This document shows positions 5,751 through 9,214 of a DNA stretch of 9,214 bases, piece after piece. Where the stretch lies: assembly GCA_947623975.1 (NCBI GenBank), contig CANQHY010000043.1, forward strand, positions 1 to 9,214. The letters run 5' to 3'. The notes under the pieces were generated by a model. That model was not told the DNA's origin. It saw nothing but the letters and a program-made list of their open reading frames with translations, and did not search any database. A program made the position numbers and the translations under genes. The first letter of the stretch is position 1. Every line of letters starts with the position of its first letter. The DNA is from an uncultured Bacilli bacterium (GTDB taxonomy: Bacteria; Bacillota_I; Bacilli_A; RF39; UBA660).

Positions 5751-6935
5751 TTATTCAATAATCTCGCTAACGCTACCAGCACCAACAGTTCTTCCACCTT
5801 CACGGATAGAGAATTTAGTACCATTTTCAATAGCGATTGGGTGAATAAGTTCAACAGTTATTGAAACATTATCACCAGGCATAACCATGTCTACGCCAGG
5901 TTCTAGTTCAATCACACCAGTAACATCTGTTGTTCTGAAATAGAATTGTGGACGATAGTTTGCAAAGAATGGAGTATGACGTCCTCCTTCTTCTTTAGAA
6001 AGAACGTAAACTTCAGCTTTGAATTTCTTATGTGGAGTAACTGTTCCTGGTTTAGCAAGAATTTGTCCACGTTCTACCTCTTCACGAGCAATTCCACGTA
6101 GTAATACTCCAGCATTATCTCCTGCTTCAGCATAGTCTAATTGTTTATGGAACATTTCAATTCCTGTTACAACTGTTGATTTAGTAGGTCTGATACCAAC
6201 AATTTCAACTGTATCATTAAGTTTCAATTGTCCACGTTCAACACGTCCTGTAACAACAGTTCCACGTCCTGTGATTGTGAATACATCCTCAATGCTCATT
6301 AAGAATGGTTTATCATTATCACGTTCAGGAGTTGGAATCCATGAATCTACTGCATCCATTAATTCATCAATTGCTTTAACGGCATCAGCATCTCCTTCAA
6401 GAGCTTTTAATGCAGATCCACGGATGATTGGAGTATTATCTCCATCGAATCCGTATTCATTTAACAAATCACGAATTTCCATTTCTACTAAATCAAGTAG
6501 TTCAGGATCATCAACTTGATCACATTTGTTCATGAATACTACCATTCTTGGTACACCAACTTGACGAGACAATAGGATATGCTCACGAGTTTGTGCCATA
6601 GGTCCGTCAGTTGCTGCAATAACTAGGATTGCACCATCCATTTGAGCAGCACCAGTGATCATGTTTTTTACATAATCGGCATGTCCTGGACAGTCAACGT
6701 GTGCGTAGTGACGAGTTGCTGTTTGATATTCAACGTGTGCAGTATTGATTGTAATACCACGTGCTCTTTCTTCTGGAGCCTTATCGATATTAGCATAATC
6801 AACAAATTCTCCACCAAATTTTTCTGATTGTCTTTTTGTAATAGCTGCAGTTAATGTTGTTTTACCATGGTCAACGTGTCCAATAGTACCAATATTAACA
6901 TGTGGCTTTGTACGTTCATATTTTTGTTTTGCCAT
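5751..6935 (-). CDS. tuf: Elongation factor Tu
   Basis: EF-Tu is a GTPase that carries aminoacyl-tRNA to the ribosomal A site. The product is 394 residues, the normal length. The GTPase motifs are complete: GHVDHGKT (19-26), RGITI (59-63) with Thr62, DCPGH (81-85) with His85, NKCD (136-139) and a SAL motif (SALKALEGD). Domains II and III follow, including [14 protein letters not shown] and the C-terminal [19 protein letters not shown] stands eight bases before the ATG. Its codons look less A+T-rich than those of the flanking genes, as expected for a very highly expressed gene. It is the last gene of the str operon, with a promoter candidate of its own in the gap after fusA and a strong terminator ten bases after its stop. 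Confidence 0.99.
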   Translation of the reverse strand: MAKQKYERTKPHVNIGTIGHVDHGKTTLTAAITKRQSEKFGGEFVDYANIDKAPEERARGITINTAHVEYQTATRHYAHVDCPGHADYVKNMITGAAQMDGAILVIAATDGPMAQTREHILLSRQVGVPRMVVFMNKCDQVDDPELLDLVEMEIRDLLNEYGFDGDNTPIIRGSALKALEGDADAVKAIDELMDAVDSWIPTPERDNDKPFLMSIEDVFTITGRGTVVTGRVERGQLKLNDTVEIVGIRPTKSTVVTGIEMFHKQLDYAEAGDNAGVLLRGIAREEVERGQILAKPGTVTPHKKFKAEVYVLSKEEGGRHTPFFANYRPQFYFRTTDVTGVIELEPGVDMVMPGDNVSITVELIHPIAIENGTKFSIREGGRTVGAGSVSEIIE

Positions 6936-6966
6936 CTATTTTTCCTCCTTTTAATATTACTATTAT

Positions 6967-6995
6967 ATTTTATCTAATAATTGATAAATTATCAA
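6967..6995 (-). promoter_or_regulatory. Internal promoter in front of tuf
   Basis: On the minus strand there is TTGATA (6995-6990), a 17-base spacer and TAAAAT (6972-6967), each one base from consensus. Transcription would begin near 6960, giving a leader of about 25 bases with AGGAGG in it. It would let tuf be made in excess of rpsG and fusA, as EF-Tu demand requires. The -35 box is half of a perfect palindrome at 6981-6995 (TTGATAA-a-TTATCAA on the plus strand), a possible operator or chance symmetry. Confidence 0.6.
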
Positions 6996-7003
6996 CTATT
7001 TTT

Positions 7004-7037
7004 TAATAATCAGAAAACCTAATAATTTCTGTTATTA
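7004..7037 (-). other. Stem-loop between fusA and tuf
   Basis: The inverted repeat pairs 12 bp (TAATAA plus CAGAAA with TTTCTG plus TTATTA) with one bulged base (7010) and a 9-base loop at 7017-7025. Neither side carries a run of T's, so it does not look like an intrinsic terminator. It lies 18 bases after the fusA stop and upstream of the tuf promoter. It could protect or process the 3' end of the rpsG-fusA message. Confidence 0.4.
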
Positions 7038-7054
7038 CAAATTTCAAAGGCTAA

Positions 7055-9124
7055 CTAATTTCCACTTTTTTTAATTATTTCGTCTGCAATATTTTTTGGT
7101 ACTTCTTCATAATGATCAAATGTCATAATAAAGTTTCCTCTTCCTTGGCTATTACTTCTTAAAGATGTAGCATAACCAAACATTTCGGCAAGAGGTACCA
7201 TTGCTGATAATTGTATTGCATTTCCTCTTGATTCTTGCCCAAGTGGTCTTCCACGACGTGATGTAAGATCTCCCATAACATTACCAAAATATTCATCAGG
7301 TACAGTTACGTCAACTTTCATTATTGGTTCTAGAAGTACTGGGTTACATTTATTTTTAGCTTCTTTCAAAGCAAGTGATGCAGCGATCTTAAAAGCCATT
7401 TCGCTTGAGTCAACATCGTGATATGATCCATCAAATAGAGTACATTTTACGTCTATCATAGGATATCCTGCTAAAACTCCTGAAGCTAGTGCTTCTTGTA
7501 ATCCTTTATCTGTTACTGGAATATATTCACGTGGAACAACTCCTCCAACAATTGCATCGACAAATTCGTATCCTTTGTCAGGATTTGGTTCGAATTTAAC
7601 CCAAACGTGTCCATATTGTCCACGACCACCAGATTGTTTAATATATTTACCTTCACAATCAGCAGCCTTTTTAATAGTCTCACGATATGCAACTTGTGGT
7701 TTACCAACATTACATTCAACAGAGAATTCTCTTCTCATTCTATCTACTAAAACATCAAGATGAAGTTCTCCCATTCCAGCAATAACTGTCTGACCAGTTT
7801 CATGATCAGTATGAACTTTAAATGTAGGATCCTCTTCAGCTAATTTTTGAAGAGCTATTCCCATTTTTTCTTGATCTGCTTTAGATTTTGGTTCCACAGC
7901 AAGTTGGATAACTGGTTCAGGGAATTCCATAGATTCAAGAATAACTGGTTTTTTTTCATCACACAAAGTATCTCCGGTTGTAGTATTTTTAAGACCAACT
8001 GCAGCTGCTATATCACCTGTATAAACCTCACTTATTTCAGTACGATTATTAGCATGCATCAATAAGATACGACCAATACGTTCTTTTTCATCCTTAGTAG
8101 AGTTAAGTGTGTAAGAACCACTACTCAAGTGTCCTGAATATACACGGAAGAAAGTTAATCTTCCAACAAATGGATCGGTCATAACCTTGAACGCTAAAGC
8201 ACTAAATGGTTCATCATCGCTAGGGTGTCTTACTGTTTCATTTCCATTTAAATCCGTTCCCTTTATAGACTCAATATCAAGTGGTGATGGTAGATAATCG
8301 ATAACTGCATCAAGTAATAACTTTATACCCATATTACCTAAAGCTGTACCACACATCACTGGGAAAAATTTAACTTCAAGAGTTCCTTTTCTAATACATT
8401 TTTTAATATCTTCAGTAGAAAGTTCTTCTCCTTCTAGATATTTTTCCATTACTTCATCGTCATATTCTGCTACTGCTTCAATCAAATCAGCTCTTTTTTC
8501 CTCAGCAATTTTTCTTAATTCTGCTGGAATTTCGATTTCTTCAGCATTTTCTTCTTGTTGACCATCGTAATGATATGCTTTCATTGTGACTAAGTCAATA
8601 ACACCATTAAAATCGCTTTCTGATCCAATAGGCCATTGTATTGGCTTAGCATTAACACCTAGTCTAGATTCAATTGTCCCTAAACTATAAACAAAATCTG
8701 CCCCCATTTTATCCATTTTGTTAGCAAATATTATCCTTGGTACTTTAAATTCAGTTGCTTGTCTCCAAACTGTTTCAGTCTGTGGTTCTACTCCAGCTTG
8801 GGCATCTAGTAATGCTACTGCACCATCAAGTACTCTTAAACTACGGCTAACTTCAACAGTAAAATCTACGTGTCCTGGTGTATCAATTATATTCAATCTG
8901 TATTTCTTCCAATAAGCAGTTGTTGCTGCAGAAGTAATTGTTATTCCACGTTCTTGTTCTTGTTCCATCCAGTCCATTTGACTAGCTCCATCATGGGTTT
9001 CACCAATCTTATGGATTTTTTTTGTATGGAATAGTATACGCTCAGTACATGTTGTTTTACCAGCATCAATATGAGCCATTATACCAATATTTCTTGTCAT
9101 TAATAAAGATGTTTCTCGTGCCAT
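7055..9124 (-). CDS. fusA: Elongation factor G
   Basis: EF-G is the GTPase that drives translocation and, with RRF, ribosome recycling. The 689 residues match the family. GTPase motifs are AHIDAGKT (17-24), RGITI (59-63), DTPGH (81-85) and NKMD (135-138), with the usual G' insertion after about residue 165. Domain II follows ([20 protein letters not shown]), then domain III ([27 protein letters not shown]), domain IV ([11 protein letters not shown], then [16 protein letters not shown]) and domain V ([22 protein letters not shown], ending at the RRG segment). The reading is the canonical housekeeping EF-G rather than a FusB- or TetM-type relative, because it sits between rpsG and tuf and starts 15 bases after rpsG. 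The ribosome binding site AAGGAA is seven bases before the ATG. No promoter of its own is visible, so it is expected to be read from upstream of rpsG. Confidence 0.99.
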   Translation of the reverse strand: MARETSLLMTRNIGIMAHIDAGKTTCTERILFHTKKIHKIGETHDGASQMDWMEQEQERGITITSAATTAYWKKYRLNIIDTPGHVDFTVEVSRSLRVLDGAVALLDAQAGVEPQTETVWRQATEFKVPRIIFANKMDKMGADFVYSLGTIESRLGVNAKPIQWPIGSESDFNGVIDLVTMKAYHYDGQQEENAEEIEIPAELRKIAEEKRADLIEAVAEYDDEVMEKYLEGEELSTEDIKKCIRKGTLEVKFFPVMCGTALGNMGIKLLLDAVIDYLPSPLDIESIKGTDLNGNETVRHPSDDEPFSALAFKVMTDPFVGRLTFFRVYSGHLSSGSYTLNSTKDEKERIGRILLMHANNRTEISEVYTGDIAAAVGLKNTTTGDTLCDEKKPVILESMEFPEPVIQLAVEPKSKADQEKMGIALQKLAEEDPTFKVHTDHETGQTVIAGMGELHLDVLVDRMRREFSVECNVGKPQVAYRETIKKAADCEGKYIKQSGGRGQYGHVWVKFEPNPDKGYEFVDAIVGGVVPREYIPVTDKGLQEALASGVLAGYPMIDVKCTLFDGSYHDVDSSEMAFKIAASLALKEAKNKCNPVLLEPIMKVDVTVPDEYFGNVMGDLTSRRGRPLGQESRGNAIQLSAMVPLAEMFGYATSLRSNSQGRGNFIMTFDHYEEVPKNIADEIIKKSGN

Positions 9125-9139
9125 AATTTAATTCCTTTC

Positions 9140-9214
9140 CTACCAACGATAATGTGCAAATGCTTTATTAGCTTCTGCCATTCTGTGAGTATCTTCACGT
9201 TTTTTAACAGCTGC
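9140..9214 (-). CDS. rpsG: 30S ribosomal protein S7, C-terminal end (cut by the window edge)
   Basis: Only the last 24 codons and a TAG stop are present. They read AAVKKREDTHRMAEANKAFA followed by HYRW, the very conserved C-terminal helix of bacterial S7. S7 is a primary assembly protein of the 30S head and binds 16S rRNA near the tRNA exit site. The position directly before fusA is the classical str-operon order (rpsL-rpsG-fusA-tuf). rpsL, if present, lies beyond the right edge. Confidence 0.97.
   Translation of the reverse strand, partial: AAVKKREDTHRMAEANKAFAHYRW

Noticed and set aside
6271..6519. Plus-strand open frames within tuf and fusA (also 6642-6827, 7575-7763, 7847-8065, 8718-8915)
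   Set aside because: These lie opposite highly conserved elongation-factor genes. Their composition follows from the codon use of the real genes.
5751..9214. Alternative genetic code (TGA as Trp), as in many Mollicutes
   Set aside because: Tryptophan positions checked are all TGG and no reading frame needs an in-frame TGA. The window gives no support for code 4.

Overview
The window reads as chromosomal DNA from a low-G+C Gram-positive bacterium (Bacillota, in the broad Mollicutes, Erysipelotrichia or RF39-like neighbourhood). This placement is an inference from very A+T-rich DNA, strong AGGAGG-type ribosome binding sites, the end of a classical str operon (rpsG-fusA-tuf) and a FemA/FemX-type peptidoglycan enzyme. 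Tryptophan is written TGG in every gene checked. No gene has an in-frame TGA, and all visible stops are TAA or TAG. The standard bacterial code therefore explains everything seen, although a TGA-as-Trp code cannot be formally excluded from a window without TGA.

Layout from right to left. On the minus strand, the right edge holds the last codons of rpsG, then fusA 15 bases later, then tuf after a 119-base gap. That gap carries a 12-bp stem-loop and a good promoter of its own. tuf ends at a textbook intrinsic terminator. Facing it on the plus strand is a FemA/FemX-family aminoacyl transferase, whose own hairpin lies between the two convergent genes. murD is divergent from the femX-like gene, and their promoters appear to overlap back to back in an 84-base gap. 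This suits two genes that both serve peptidoglycan synthesis. After murD come a terminator-like hairpin and the enolase gene eno, also on the minus strand.

The left 1.5 kb is the accessory part. Two tandem minus-strand genes (803-1480 and 87-785) encode small paralogous proteins of 225 and 232 residues. I read both as compact kinase-fold proteins: a glycine-rich loop, a VIKLL lysine, a helix-C glutamate, an aminoglycoside-phosphotransferase-like D-x-H-x-G-N catalytic loop, and an ID-x-D metal-binding segment. I do not recognise a named family. They look like a two-gene operon. Its promoter (TTGATT, 17 bases, TGG-TATAAT) has a spacer that is almost all T (T5-C-T9-GG), the kind of tract that can slip and switch a promoter on and off. 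The duplicated kinase-like pair with this possible phase-variable promoter is the most interesting item in the window.

No gene-free stretch exceeds 300 bases. The longest are 5610-5750 (two terminator hairpins), 6936-7054 (stem-loop plus tuf promoter), 1481-1586 (eno 3' end plus kinase promoter) and the left edge 1-86 (a weak hairpin only). No tRNA, rRNA, CRISPR array or recognisable insertion sequence is visible.
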